A stretch of 52,864 nucleotides of DNA, from the NCBI RefSeq assembly GCF_013366805.1, contig NZ_WQMO01000007.1, positions 1 to 52,864 on the forward strand, written 5' to 3'. The DNA comes from Wolbachia endosymbiont of Litomosoides brasiliensis. Lineage in GTDB: Bacteria > Pseudomonadota > Alphaproteobacteria > Rickettsiales > Anaplasmataceae. The notes under the pieces are model-generated. The model ran no database searches, was not told where the DNA came from, and saw only the letters and a list, made by a program, of their open reading frames with translations. This document shows, piece after piece, positions 25,692 to 35,168 of the stretch (positions within the stretch are counted from its first letter, which is position 1; every line of letters begins with the position of its first letter). The translations under genes and the position numbers were made by a program.

Positions 25692-28635
25692 AAAGGTCAC
25701 TATATCATTTTCTATAGCTTTATTGTTGATATTCTGCTTCTTCATTTTTTTTAAAGGTAAGAGTCCTTTGGAAATCAATGTTAATTGTATCAATTTTTAC
25801 ATGAAGAGTAAGATATCGAAAACATTTGCTAACTCAGGTGTTAATATGGAGAATACTTTAGTTATTTTACAGAGAGGAGGCAAAGATCCTTATTTAGTTA
25901 TTACAAATTTAAAAATATTAAATTCTGGTTTTACTATAGAAGTTCCTAAGCTTTTTGTGCATTTTAAGTTAAGTTCCCTGTTTAGAGCTAATGTAAAATT
26001 TTCTCAAGTTCTGGCTGATAATGTGTATGCGTATATCGATCAAGAAAAAGCTGACTTTAAGGCGATTGGTTTTGATTTGAAAAATTCTTTGAAAGCAGTA
26101 AGGGAATTCTTTTTTGACTTAAACAGAGGTTCAAGGATTGAAATGACTAACATTATGATCAATAGAAGCACGGAAGGTGAATTTTTTATTGATAAGCTAT
26201 ATATAGGAAAAAGGGAAGATTTTAGTGTTTTAGATATTCGTGTTCATACAAAAGACCAAAAGGGATTTTTGGGTGATTTGTCTATTACGATAAAAAATCG
26301 CAACGATTTGCTAAATGTGTACGGAACATTTTATAACCTAAAATTAGAACTATTTAGCGAGTTTTTCACGTTAGTGAAAAATTACAATTTGGGTAAAAGC
26401 ATAGGGTTCAAGGGAAACTTCTCGATGAAAATTAATGAAAAGAATGAGATTATAGATGGAGATGTATATATTTTAAATACAGAAAATCGTGATGATAAAA
26501 ACTTAGCTATAACTAATGTGAATGTAAATTTAACATATAGCGATGGGGTCATTGGTGTAAAAAACTTCCATTTTAACCTAAATGGTACATACCTCTCTTT
26601 AATGGGCAAGATGAACTTTAGTACAAATCATGCTTTGTTTAGAGTTAGTATTAGTAAATTTGCTGCGAAGGATTTATGCACTTATGTACCAGATGACATA
26701 ATTAATAATGAATTTAAAAGCTGGTATTGCGATAACATCGATGGAGATATTTTAAATACAGTTGTAAGCTTTAATGGTGAAATTAATAACTTAATTGATA
26801 ATAGTCTGTCAGATGTCGTGGTATTTGCCGATATAGAAAATGGCAGCGTAAAATTTGATGATGACTTTGAACAGGTAAGGAAGTTGAGCGGTAATTTGGT
26901 TCTTAAGAATAACAGTCTCAAAATTACTGTGAATAGCGCTAAGTTTCAGAATTTTACTATTAATAGTGGTAATATTGAAATGGATTCCCTCGATAAGAAA
27001 GATTCAGTTTTAACTATTAATGGCCAAGCTGTAAGTGATGCTTATGGGTTGTATGAGCCTATAAAGTTTAAGCTGGATGATGTGATTAAGGTTGAAGAGA
27101 GCAAAATAGGAGGAGCAGCAAAATCTGTATTCAGTTTTCGTGTCTTTAATATAAACACTGATGGTAAAAAAGTAAACTTTTCTGCCAAATTTCATTCTGA
27201 AATTGACAATCTAGTTATCTATGATGCAAGTCTTGGTAGGTATGATATTAAGCTTGATTTTGGCAGTGACTTTGTAGATTTGAATGGTAGTGGTATAGTG
27301 AATAATACACAGCTGCTATTTGATCTAAAAAGTAGCAACAAAAATAAAAGTTTTGCTTGGAATTTAACCGGGGATTTGCCTGCTCAAATACTTAGTTTTG
27401 GTGGTGGCTACTTCAATGCGAATATAGGATCAGTGATAAATCAAGATAAAACTGGATATATTAATGGTAATGTAGATTTATCAGAGCTTGAATCGCGTTC
27501 AAGTTGTTTGGGGTGGAAAAATCGTTTTGAAGATCACAATAAGATTTCGTTCTCTGTGAAGTTAAAAGGTACCGATAGGTTGTTAATAAACAATTTGGAT
27601 GTTATAGGGAGTGATTTAGATATAAAATTTAGCGGAAGAGTAGAAAATGGGGATTTGTACTTAAATTCTAGTAGCTTTAAGCTACCTGATAATGATCTTA
27701 GTGTAGAAATCAAGTCAGGTAAGGAAAAAAATACCATAAATATTTGTGGTGAGAAAATTAACTTAAGTGATATTTTAGATTTGCTTGGTAAAAATGATAG
27801 TAGATTTAGCCTTAATATGGAAGTTAGTATAAATGTTAACAGTGTAATTATGGAGGAAGGTATTGTTATAAAAGATGCTAGCCTAAATATAACCTGTACT
27901 AAAGGTAATTGCAATGGAAGTCAATTTACAGGGCAGTTTCTAGAAGATGACAGTAACATATTAGCAAAGTACAGTGGAATAGGACTGGAAATATATGCAG
28001 ATAATTCAGGTATGTTTTTGCGTTCTTTGGGCATTAGTAAATCAGTCAAAAATGGTAAATTATCTTTTTATCTGTCTCCTCAAAGGGAAAGTGGGGAACA
28101 TTATGGTATGTTATCTATTAGTAATTTCTATATTAAAGATGCTCCACTACTCACTACTTTATTATCGATGTCTTCGCTTCCTGGAATTGTGAATACTATA
28201 AAGAATGAAGGTGTATACTTTTATAAGTGTAATGCACCTTTTTCATATAAAGATGGTACTGTTGAAATTGAAGAATCTTGGCTTGAAGGAGCAGAGTTAG
28301 GTATTAGTACTAGCGGTAAGCTTGATATTAGAGATTATAAATTTCGGGTTGAAGGACAAGTGATACCGGCATATTCGATTAATAAGTCTCTGTTAAAAAT
28401 TCCTATAGTTGGGAAACTTCTAACTGGTGGGAAAAGTAGGGGAACTATTTCAATAGACTACAGAGCAAGTGGAGATGATAAGAATAGTAATGTATTTATT
28501 AATTTTATTTCTTCGCTAACTCCAAGCTTGTTAAAGGGATTGTTAGGGGTGTTTGATCATGCTATGACCAAAGCTAACGAAGCTATTACCAGCAGTTTGA
28601 AAAGTGGCATGAAAAAGAAGTTTAGCTCAGTATAA
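25684..28635 (+). CDS. Large AsmA/YhdP-like envelope protein with DUF3971/AsmA_2 C-terminus
   Basis: The protein has 983 residues with one N-terminal transmembrane anchor (about residues 6-24) and a long beta-rich, Asn/Ser/Lys-rich body that should lie in the periplasm. The last ~160 residues follow the AsmA_2 pattern: LLSMSSLPGI, then GVYFYKCNAPFSYKDGTVEI, then a GxLD segment, IPAYSINKSLLKIPIVGKLL and SRGTISIDYRASG. Family members (YhdP, TamB, AsmA) form bridge-like structures that help phospholipid transport to the outer membrane. That role here is inference. It overlaps rnhA by 8 bases. Confidence 0.8.
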   Translation: MLKKVTISFSIALLLIFCFFIFFKGKSPLEINVNCINFYMKSKISKTFANSGVNMENTLVILQRGGKDPYLVITNLKILNSGFTIEVPKLFVHFKLSSLFRANVKFSQVLADNVYAYIDQEKADFKAIGFDLKNSLKAVREFFFDLNRGSRIEMTNIMINRSTEGEFFIDKLYIGKREDFSVLDIRVHTKDQKGFLGDLSITIKNRNDLLNVYGTFYNLKLELFSEFFTLVKNYNLGKSIGFKGNFSMKINEKNEIIDGDVYILNTENRDDKNLAITNVNVNLTYSDGVIGVKNFHFNLNGTYLSLMGKMNFSTNHALFRVSISKFAAKDLCTYVPDDIINNEFKSWYCDNIDGDILNTVVSFNGEINNLIDNSLSDVVVFADIENGSVKFDDDFEQVRKLSGNLVLKNNSLKITVNSAKFQNFTINSGNIEMDSLDKKDSVLTINGQAVSDAYGLYEPIKFKLDDVIKVEESKIGGAAKSVFSFRVFNINTDGKKVNFSAKFHSEIDNLVIYDASLGRYDIKLDFGSDFVDLNGSGIVNNTQLLFDLKSSNKNKSFAWNLTGDLPAQILSFGGGYFNANIGSVINQDKTGYINGNVDLSELESRSSCLGWKNRFEDHNKISFSVKLKGTDRLLINNLDVIGSDLDIKFSGRVENGDLYLNSSSFKLPDNDLSVEIKSGKEKNTINICGEKINLSDILDLLGKNDSRFSLNMEVSINVNSVIMEEGIVIKDASLNITCTKGNCNGSQFTGQFLEDDSNILAKYSGIGLEIYADNSGMFLRSLGISKSVKNGKLSFYLSPQRESGEHYGMLSISNFYIKDAPLLTTLLSMSSLPGIVNTIKNEGVYFYKCNAPFSYKDGTVEIEESWLEGAELGISTSGKLDIRDYKFRVEGQVIPAYSINKSLLKIPIVGKLLTGGKSRGTISIDYRASGDDKNSNVFINFISSLTPSLLKGLLGVFDHAMTKANEAITSSLKSGMKKKFSSV

Positions 28636-28712
28636 CCAAAGGAAGCTACTTCTCTGCAAGATCAAAAGTACAGGAATTTCAAGATGATTCTCTCGGTTTT
28701 TTATCTAATTAT

Positions 28713-29203
28713 TTAAGTATCCTTTAAGTAGTGATTGTTTATAAAATTTTCTACAACATTGTCATTAACGTTGAGTTCAAATGAAGTGGGATTATCGTTA
28801 GATTGCTGGAAAAATAAAATTAGAAGAGAACCTCACCTTCTGGTTCTGGGCTTGTATGACTTACTTTGTATGGCTTTTTTGTAGGTATAAGCTCCGTTTT
28901 GTGCACGAATAAGCTTTATAGTTGTTTTTTTTCCTTCCATATCTCACCTGATAACGTTTGCTATAAATTAGGAATCCCTATAAATATGAGTTTCAGACCA
29001 CTGCTGATAGTGAAAAGTGCATTTGGAATATATGGACCTAGCTCATAACTAAGAAGGTCTTTATCATTTGTATAATCACTTCTGTTGTTGGAAATATGAG
29101 TTGTTATATTATGAATTACATTGGCTATCTGCCAGATAAAACTTTTTTTAAAATGCTTCTAGGTAGTCTTAATGTCTATTTTTATTTGTTTTTTTTCGTT
29201 CAT
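28713..29203 (-). pseudogene. Decayed hypothetical gene
   Basis: Read on the minus strand, an ATG at 29203 starts MNEKKQIKIDIKTT, hits an in-frame TAG, and continues in the same frame with about 65 residues (KHFKKSFIWQIANVI, then YELGPYIPNALFTISSGLKL) to another stop. Further pieces continue in shifted frames (MEGKKTTIKLIRAQNGAYTY; SPEPEGEVLF; FELNVNDNVVENFI) to a stop at 28713. The amino acid composition is protein-like throughout. I do not recognise the family. The bases from 28636 to 28712 hold nothing visible. Confidence 0.45.
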
Positions 29204-29210
29204 GTCAACT

Positions 29211-29580
29211 CTACTATGCGGAGAACGGTGGCAATAATAGAAAAGAAGCCTTACTGAAGCAAGTAAAATAGGAGGTTTTAATGGCGTTGAAATCGAAATT
29301 ATTAGATAAAAAAGTCGTGGAATCAGCAAAAGAAGTGCGAAATAACACACATGCTACAAAAAAAACTAAATGCTATAATTGCCGCAAAAAAAGCACAGTA
29401 TAACAGCTGTAGCAAAAAATATGTTGCATTTCAATAGATAAAGTACCTAAAACTTGGAAGGGAAGAGGAGTTATTTGCTCCCCCTTAAAATTGTAGAGAA
29501 ATCTAGATTGAATCTCATTTAACAATAAGAATCCAGGAAAAATTGGCTTGAGTGAGAGTTTAAAAAAAGTCTTAGTGGCA
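29211..29580 (+). mobile_element. IS630-type element, 5' fragment
   Basis: On the plus strand this shows the left-end stretch (AATAATAGAAAAGAAGCC, then AAGTAAAATAG), the start of the transposase (MALKSKLLDKK-like at 29281) and parts of the HTH region, with frameshifts. It breaks off near 29580, where an oppositely oriented copy starts, the same layout as at 12389-13572. Confidence 0.7.
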
Positions 29581-30582
29581 TTGAAGAGTTATTTAATTGC
29601 GAGGTGAGAAAGAGAGGTAATAAATTTACGTAAAGCGCTCTCAAACAAAGCAATTGTATTATAGACTTTATTGCGTAAAATGTTCTGTTTTATATACAAC
29701 TAAAGTCTCTCAATAGGATTGAGCTCGGATGAGTACGGTAGTAGGTATATAATCCTGATATTTTTGGTACCTTTAAATTTTTGACCTATGCCAACTAGCA
29801 AAATCTATTTCAAGAAAGGCTTCTCGTGTTCTTAAATATTACAACATTTGTTCAAAAAATATACTCATACAATCAGTGTTAACATTTGGTGCAAGTAGGC
29901 TAGACTCTTTCCATTGCTATGATTAACTGTGCTGCAGAGACAAAGTTTTGTCTATCTAGTTTTACTTTAACCTGTGTTTTAACTCCCTTTTTAAACTACC
30001 CGTATCTAATTTTAAATGTATCAAACCACAATCCATCAAAGAAAGATGACTCTTGTTATTGTTCAGTATTAGGATACTTACCAGTAGTCTCATTAAGTTT
30101 TTTTAAACTCTTCTCCTGTCTACCTTTATCTTGTTCATTATACATTGGTCTTGGCGTGATAAAGGGTGTACTGTAAACTTGCTAACATTCAAGCCAAATT
30201 TTTCCTGGGTTCTTATTCTCATTTCTTTAATCAGAATGTTAGGGTTTTCTTGTATCATAATTCAGTTTATTAAAGGGGAGTAAATAATTTTTCTTCTCTT
30301 CCAAATTTTAAGTGCTTTATTCATGTAGTTAGTGCTGTTCTTTTGTGAAATGCAAACATATTTTTGCTACAGCTGTTATACTGTGCTTTTTTTGTGGCAA
30401 TTATAGCATTTAGTTTTTTTTGTAGCATGTGTGTTATTTCGCACTTCTTTTGCTGATTCCACGACTTTTTTATCTAATAATTTCGATTTCAACGCCATTA
30501 AAACCTCCTATTTTACTTGCTTCAGTAAGGCTTCTTTTCTATTATTGCCTACCTATTCCTTATATAGTAGAAACTGGTATAA
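29581..30582 (-). mobile_element. IS630-type element, nearly full length, dead
   Basis: On the minus strand this carries nearly the whole ~1 kb element. The right side has TTATTTAATTGCGAGGTGAG and the ESALCKFI-like region, the middle has the decayed DDE-domain segments, and the left end (TATATAGTAGAAACTGGTATA) is at 30562-30582. There are numerous stops. It separates the pseudogene at 28713 from the CCA-adding enzyme gene. Confidence 0.8.
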
Positions 30583-30653
30583 TATATTTGTGCTTTCACC
30601 GAGTAGTGTAAGAGTAGTAGGACATGGGTAATAAAAATTGTGACAGGTAAAAA

Positions 30654-31829
30654 TTAGAGTAAGCTTTTAGCATAAAGCATCAGGTCCTTTTTTGTTAAGG
30701 TATAGGAACTATCTTCCCAATGTTGTTTTAGTAATTTCAAGTTCCTACCTAAATTTTTTCCTGGCTGATAACCTATATTTATCAAATCATCACCAGATAA
30801 AGGAAATTTCGGGGTGTTAAATGCCTGGGCAAATGAAACGTACTCATCGACATTTGTTCTGGATTCAACGCCACAGACTTTTACTAAATCGCAGTATAAT
30901 TCCTTACCAAGTAAAGATATATATTTTTTTTGCTCTTTTTCTGGGAGCTCTGTTTTGATATTGTTAGATATTAGAAATAATAGCTTTTTCTTTTGCTTGT
31001 TTGAGAGACGTAGAAACTTGCTTACGTATTCTCCAAGACTCTGCCTGTCATTTTTTTCAGTAGTCCTAAGAAGTAACGCTAATTTTACTAGTGCATCAGT
31101 GCCAGAAAGAAATGCCGAAGACAAGATTTCGCATTTTACCTCTTTTGGAATAATTTTTTGTAAAATATTAGATTTTTGCATGCTCTTAAGCGTTGTAACC
31201 GGAGCATCACACTCCAGCAACTTAAACATTTCATCTCTTATTCTCTCTCCTGAGAGGTTATAAATCTTGTGTGCGTGCTTTTTGCATACATTCAATATTT
31301 TATCACTCAAATCTCCAATACATATTTTTGCATGAAAACGAAACGCTCTTAAAATGCGTAGATAGTCTTCTTTAATTCTATCCTCAGCGTTGCCTATAAA
31401 ATCTAATCTTCGCGCTTTTAAGTCCTGAGTACCACTAAAGTAGTCATATATATGGCCGTACTTATCTACATATAGAGCGTTAAATGTAAAGTCGCGTCTT
31501 GAAGCATCAGCTTGCCAATTGTTGGTAAATTCTACTTTCGCATGCCTACCGTTACATTTAATATCATGCCTTAGTGTTGTGATTTCAAAGGACCTTTGGT
31601 TTAAAACTGCAGCGATAGTTCCATGTTTTAAGCCGATTGGAATAGCTTTTATATTATGAAGTTTTAATGCTTCAATTACTTGACCTGGCAGTAAATTAGT
31701 GGCTAAGTCAATGTCGTGAACTTCGCGCTGCAGAATTGAATCTCTCACACATCCGCCAACAAGCCTCACCTCACCACCAAATTTCTCTATTGCATTAATG
31801 ATTAAACTAGTTTCATGATCAACTTGCAT
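30654..31829 (-). CDS. cca: CCA tRNA nucleotidyltransferase (class II)
   Basis: This enzyme adds or repairs the 3' CCA end of tRNAs. The nucleotidyltransferase head shows RLVGGCVRDSI, the catalytic DIDLATN, and RRDFTFNALY, followed by the neck motif EDYLRILRAFRF. Length is 391 residues. At least two of the tRNAs in this window (Phe, Asp) lack an encoded CCA, so the activity is required. A poly(A) polymerase role cannot be excluded because the two enzymes share this domain. Confidence 0.92.
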   Translation of the reverse strand: MQVDHETSLIINAIEKFGGEVRLVGGCVRDSILQREVHDIDLATNLLPGQVIEALKLHNIKAIPIGLKHGTIAAVLNQRSFEITTLRHDIKCNGRHAKVEFTNNWQADASRRDFTFNALYVDKYGHIYDYFSGTQDLKARRLDFIGNAEDRIKEDYLRILRAFRFHAKICIGDLSDKILNVCKKHAHKIYNLSGERIRDEMFKLLECDAPVTTLKSMQKSNILQKIIPKEVKCEILSSAFLSGTDALVKLALLLRTTEKNDRQSLGEYVSKFLRLSNKQKKKLLFLISNNIKTELPEKEQKKYISLLGKELYCDLVKVCGVESRTNVDEYVSFAQAFNTPKFPLSGDDLINIGYQPGKNLGRNLKLLKQHWEDSSYTLTKKDLMLYAKSLL

Positions 31830-31993
31830 TTGGATTGGTGTGTGTATTGTACCATATTACATGAAATTTTACAAAAAGCTCTATATAGAAACATACGAAG
31901 CTAGCAAGATTTTTACAGGCTGTTGTTGATGATAAGCTCAAAGGGTTTTATTCTTAAGAACGTTTTATGTGCTGCTCTGCCTGTTTTATAATA

Positions 31994-32815
31994 TCACTTA
32001 ATATTTTCTGCTAATAACTTATCAGACGCTTCTTCAACCTCTACTTTCTTGATGATTATCCTTGGAAATGTTATAATATTCTAAGGTCCTTGGTTTAAAA
32101 TGGGCATCGCCTTTGTTTATTATGTGTATGGTAGATTGATCATTATAGTCTGGATTACCTATTGATGTACTACCTGAAAAACTAATAAGGCTATGTGTGT
32201 GATCTACATTACCAAGACCTCACATATTTTCTAGTAATTTACTCGCTTCATCGGAGTTAATTTTTGGAGCTTTTTAGTAAGTGCTCCATTAGAATTAGAG
32301 TCTATTATTACTTGCTCAATATTTGCATTAAACCCATCTTCGTCTTGAAATATCCTTACTTTGCAAAAACTTAAAATACAATTGATCTGTGATAAGGTGC
32401 AATTTCACGCCATACTTTCTACAAAGTATTCTGCTTTTAACTTTAGGATCACACATCTACTACTATCCAAGATGTTTTTTACATAATTGCCTGCAGTTTC
32501 AATGCGAATATTACCACTATTATTGTGGCTGCTTACAATTGCACTTCTAAACTATCTAGCGGATTTTTTTTGCGCAAATTCTTTGTAGTCCTTTCACAAT
32601 TGCTCTGCGGTAAATTTGATCCCATTCTGTTATTCCAGGCTTTGTCTGAATGAGTTAAAGAACAGCTACCATCACTAATTGCTTGCCCCACATGGGGAAT
32701 TATTAAGGTGAGGGCTACTACTTAAAGAATTATTTCTTGCCCTGGATCCTTGACTTTTCGCGCTTTTAATGTCTTGAAAATCACTTAGTAGCTTCCTTTT
32801 CCAAGCTGTAGTCAT
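31994..32815 (-). pseudogene. Decayed hypothetical gene upstream of ychF
   Basis: On the minus strand, AAGGTGAG precedes an ATG at 32815 that starts MTTAWKRKLLSDFQDIKSAK; the frame stops after about 46 residues. Protein-like stretches continue in alternating frames: HSDKAWNNRMGSNLPQ, NNSGNIRIETAGNYVKNILD, RIFQDEDGFNANIEQVIID, DHTHSLISFSGSTSIGNPDY, and finally VEVEEASDKLLAENIK before a stop at 31994. So a protein of roughly 270 residues has decayed by several frameshifts and stops. I do not recognise it. 31830-31993 holds nothing visible. Confidence 0.55.
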
Positions 32816-32860
32816 AGTTTCTCACCTTAATTCAAGCTATACATTACTATATCAATAAAA

Positions 32861-32889
32861 TTGATAATAAGTAGCTAATTAAGTATAGC
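32861..32889 (+). promoter_or_regulatory. Candidate sigma70 promoter of ychF
   Basis: TTGATA (32861-32866) and TATAGC (32884-32889) are spaced by 17 bases, about 37 bases upstream of the first possible ychF ATG. Confidence 0.45.
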
Positions 32890-32925
32890 AAAAATTCTTA
32901 GACTATGTAACAGTTATAGTTTTAT

Positions 32926-34020
32926 ATGGTAGATATGAGCTTTAACTGTGGTATAGTTGGGTTACCAAACATAGGAAAGTCGACTTTATTTAACGCGCTT
33001 ACACAATCAAGTGCAGCGGAAACTGCAAATTATCCTTTTTGTACAATCGAGCCAAATGTTGGCAGGGTGCCAATAAGAGATCAGCGTTTGAAACAAATTG
33101 CGGCGATTGCCAGTTCAGAAAAGGTAGTCTACAATCAACTAGAAGTTGTGGATATTGCAGGTCTGGTAAAGGGTGCGAGTGAGGGTGAGGGGCTCGGTAA
33201 TAAGTTTTTGAGTCATATCAGAGAAGTTGATGCTATCGTTCATCTGCTTAGATGCTTTATAGATGGCGATATTAACCATGTGCATAATGAAGTAGATCCA
33301 ATATCAGATGCTGAAGTAGTAGAAATGGAATTGATTTTAGCTGATATTGATAGCATAGAAAAAAAGCTACCTCAATTAGAAAGGAAGGCAAAGCATGGTA
33401 ACAAGGAACTAAAGAGGCAACTTGATTTGATGCAGGAGGTTTTGGCTACTTTAAAACTTGGTAAACCTGCGAGAAGTTTAGAATGTGATGAGATCAAATC
33501 ATTCCAATTACTGACGACAAAGCCTGTTATGTACGTCTGCAATGTTGAAGATACAGACGTTATAACGGGCAATGAACTATCTAGAAAGGTGGAAAGAATA
33601 GCAAGAGAGAACAAAAGTAAATTTTATTGTATCTCGGCAAAACTTGAGTCAGATATTGCAAATCTTGGGAGTGAGGAAGAAAAACAGAGTTTTTTGTCAG
33701 AATTTGGCCTGCAAGAGTCTGGACTTAATGGAGTAGTACATATTATGTATGAAATGCTGAATATGATAACATTTTTTACCGTGGGGCCTGAAGAAGCACG
33801 AGCATGGCCAATAAAAGTAGGATCAACCGCTGATAAAGCGGCAGGTATAATTCACACTGATTTTGAAAAAGGCTTTATAAAAGCAAAAACAATAAGTTTT
33901 GCAGACTATATAAAATATGAAAGCGAATCTGCTTGCAAAGAAGCAGGTAAAATTCGCTTTGAAGGCAAAGATTATATCGTACAAGACGGTGATATAATGC
34001 ACTTTAGATTTAATGTGTAG
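32926..34020 (+). CDS. ychF: YchF/OLA1-type GTPase/ATPase
   Basis: This ribosome-associated P-loop protein of the Obg superfamily prefers ATP. It has GIVGLPNIGKSTLFNALT, then YPFCTIEPNVGRVP, then VVDIAGLVKGASEGEGLGN. The NKxD motif is altered to the family's Nxx(E/D) form (YVCNVED). The last ~80 residues are the TGS domain (FTVGPEEARAW, then HTDFEKGFIKAKTI). Length is 364 residues from the first ATG, 361 from the ATG at 32935, which matches relatives that begin MSFNCGIVG. It is convergent with the next gene, overlapping it by 11 bases at the 3' ends. Confidence 0.95.
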   Translation: MVDMSFNCGIVGLPNIGKSTLFNALTQSSAAETANYPFCTIEPNVGRVPIRDQRLKQIAAIASSEKVVYNQLEVVDIAGLVKGASEGEGLGNKFLSHIREVDAIVHLLRCFIDGDINHVHNEVDPISDAEVVEMELILADIDSIEKKLPQLERKAKHGNKELKRQLDLMQEVLATLKLGKPARSLECDEIKSFQLLTTKPVMYVCNVEDTDVITGNELSRKVERIARENKSKFYCISAKLESDIANLGSEEEKQSFLSEFGLQESGLNGVVHIMYEMLNMITFFTVGPEEARAWPIKVGSTADKAAGIIHTDFEKGFIKAKTISFADYIKYESESACKEAGKIRFEGKDYIVQDGDIMHFRFNV

Positions 34021-35077
34021 CAGCTCCTTGCTGAAGGGAAGAAATTCCTTTTTCTACAGTTATTTTCTTGTCAATAGTAGAGTTAGGTGTACCGATAACA
34101 ATATTCTCATGTGGCTGTGTGTCCTTCTTTTCCTCATGTAGTGTTTGCTGAACTGGACATTCTCTTAAAACTTCATGTAAAGCTTTACCTTTTATAAGCA
34201 TAGCTTCGTTTTGTTTAGCTAATTCTGAAATGTCCTTTAGTTCAACATTTTTACTATCAACAGTTAACTTTCCAATACTAATTTGGCTAGAATTTATACT
34301 TAAAATAGCAACACAATTAAGGTCTTTTCCAAACTTATCTTTTGTGCTCCAACTAATTTCGATGTCACATATTGCAAGTTCTGCGAAAAAGTAGTTTCTC
34401 TGCTGTTTCTCATTCTTTTTAATTGTTACTATTCTTCTACCATTGCTGTATATTTTTACTCTTTTTACCTCGCTTTTACTTCTTTCCATTTTTTTAGTTT
34501 TTTTAGTAAAAAGATGACTGGTTTCTAAAGTCTGTCCAGGTTCAGTAATATTAATATTAAGGTTTTCATGGATATTACAATTGTGTCCTGGGCACGCCAC
34601 GTGATATCCATTAAAAAAAGCGGCCAAATCACTGTTTAGAAATTCTTTTGCGTCAAGCTCTCCTTTATTAACCCTATCTAAATATATGTTCATCCTCTCT
34701 ATAAACTTTTCTTTAGCTTGAACATCACACTTCTTGTTTACTATGTCGATTATTTTTTCCGACTGCCCCTTGTCACGCAACATAGCAATAAAAAGGAAAA
34801 CGTTCTTATTTCTTCCATAGTATTTTGCTATTTTGTCAAACGGGTTTGCCTCTTTGCCTTCATTATAATTCATATCATATGAAGGGTAATTAAATGGTCC
34901 ATTTGAGAAATCTAAGTTGTCAAAGTCTGACAGTATGCTTTGTGCTTCAGGATTATTATCAAATTTATGCCTGTCTTGAGGAACCCCTTGTATGATCAGT
35001 TTCTCTTGTGAAGCAATATTGCTATCTGTGTTTTCTGCGGAAGATTTAAATTCCTTAACCCATTCAAATGACCCCAT
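34010..35077 (-). CDS. Uncharacterised lineage-specific protein
   Basis: This is a 355-residue protein that I do not recognise. It has no signal peptide or transmembrane helix. The first ~90 residues are polar and look disordered (many Asn, Asp, Glu), the middle contains KYYGRNKNVFLFIAMLRDKG and ACPGHNCNIHENL, a Cys/His-rich spot, and a basic segment (TKKTKKMERSKSEVKRVKIY) is followed by a more regular beta-like region (FFAELAICDIEISW). The C-terminus is polar. Expression is supported by AGGAGGT 6 bases before the ATG at 35077. The intact frame among decayed neighbours suggests it is under selection. A host-interacting role is possible but unsupported. Confidence 0.6.
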   Translation of the reverse strand: MGSFEWVKEFKSSAENTDSNIASQEKLIIQGVPQDRHKFDNNPEAQSILSDFDNLDFSNGPFNYPSYDMNYNEGKEANPFDKIAKYYGRNKNVFLFIAMLRDKGQSEKIIDIVNKKCDVQAKEKFIERMNIYLDRVNKGELDAKEFLNSDLAAFFNGYHVACPGHNCNIHENLNINITEPGQTLETSHLFTKKTKKMERSKSEVKRVKIYSNGRRIVTIKKNEKQQRNYFFAELAICDIEISWSTKDKFGKDLNCVAILSINSSQISIGKLTVDSKNVELKDISELAKQNEAMLIKGKALHEVLRECPVQQTLHEEKKDTQPHENIVIGTPNSTIDKKITVEKGISSLQQGAATH

Positions 35078-35168
35078 CTTGTACCTCCTTCAATTATAAA
35101 TGAAGCTAGTATGTTTTAATGCTAGTGCATTGTAAAGCTAAAATTTAGATATGTTAAAATTAAGGGGA

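Noticed and set aside
25254-28635. rnhA and the AsmA-like gene as a defence or effector pair because of their overlap
   Set aside because: Both are ordinary housekeeping families, and an 8-base overlap is common in compact genomes.
30429-30631. Plus-strand open frames with hydrophobic translations
   Set aside because: They are antisense readings of an IS630 N-terminal region; similar frames appear at every copy (for example 13295, 14464, 46420).
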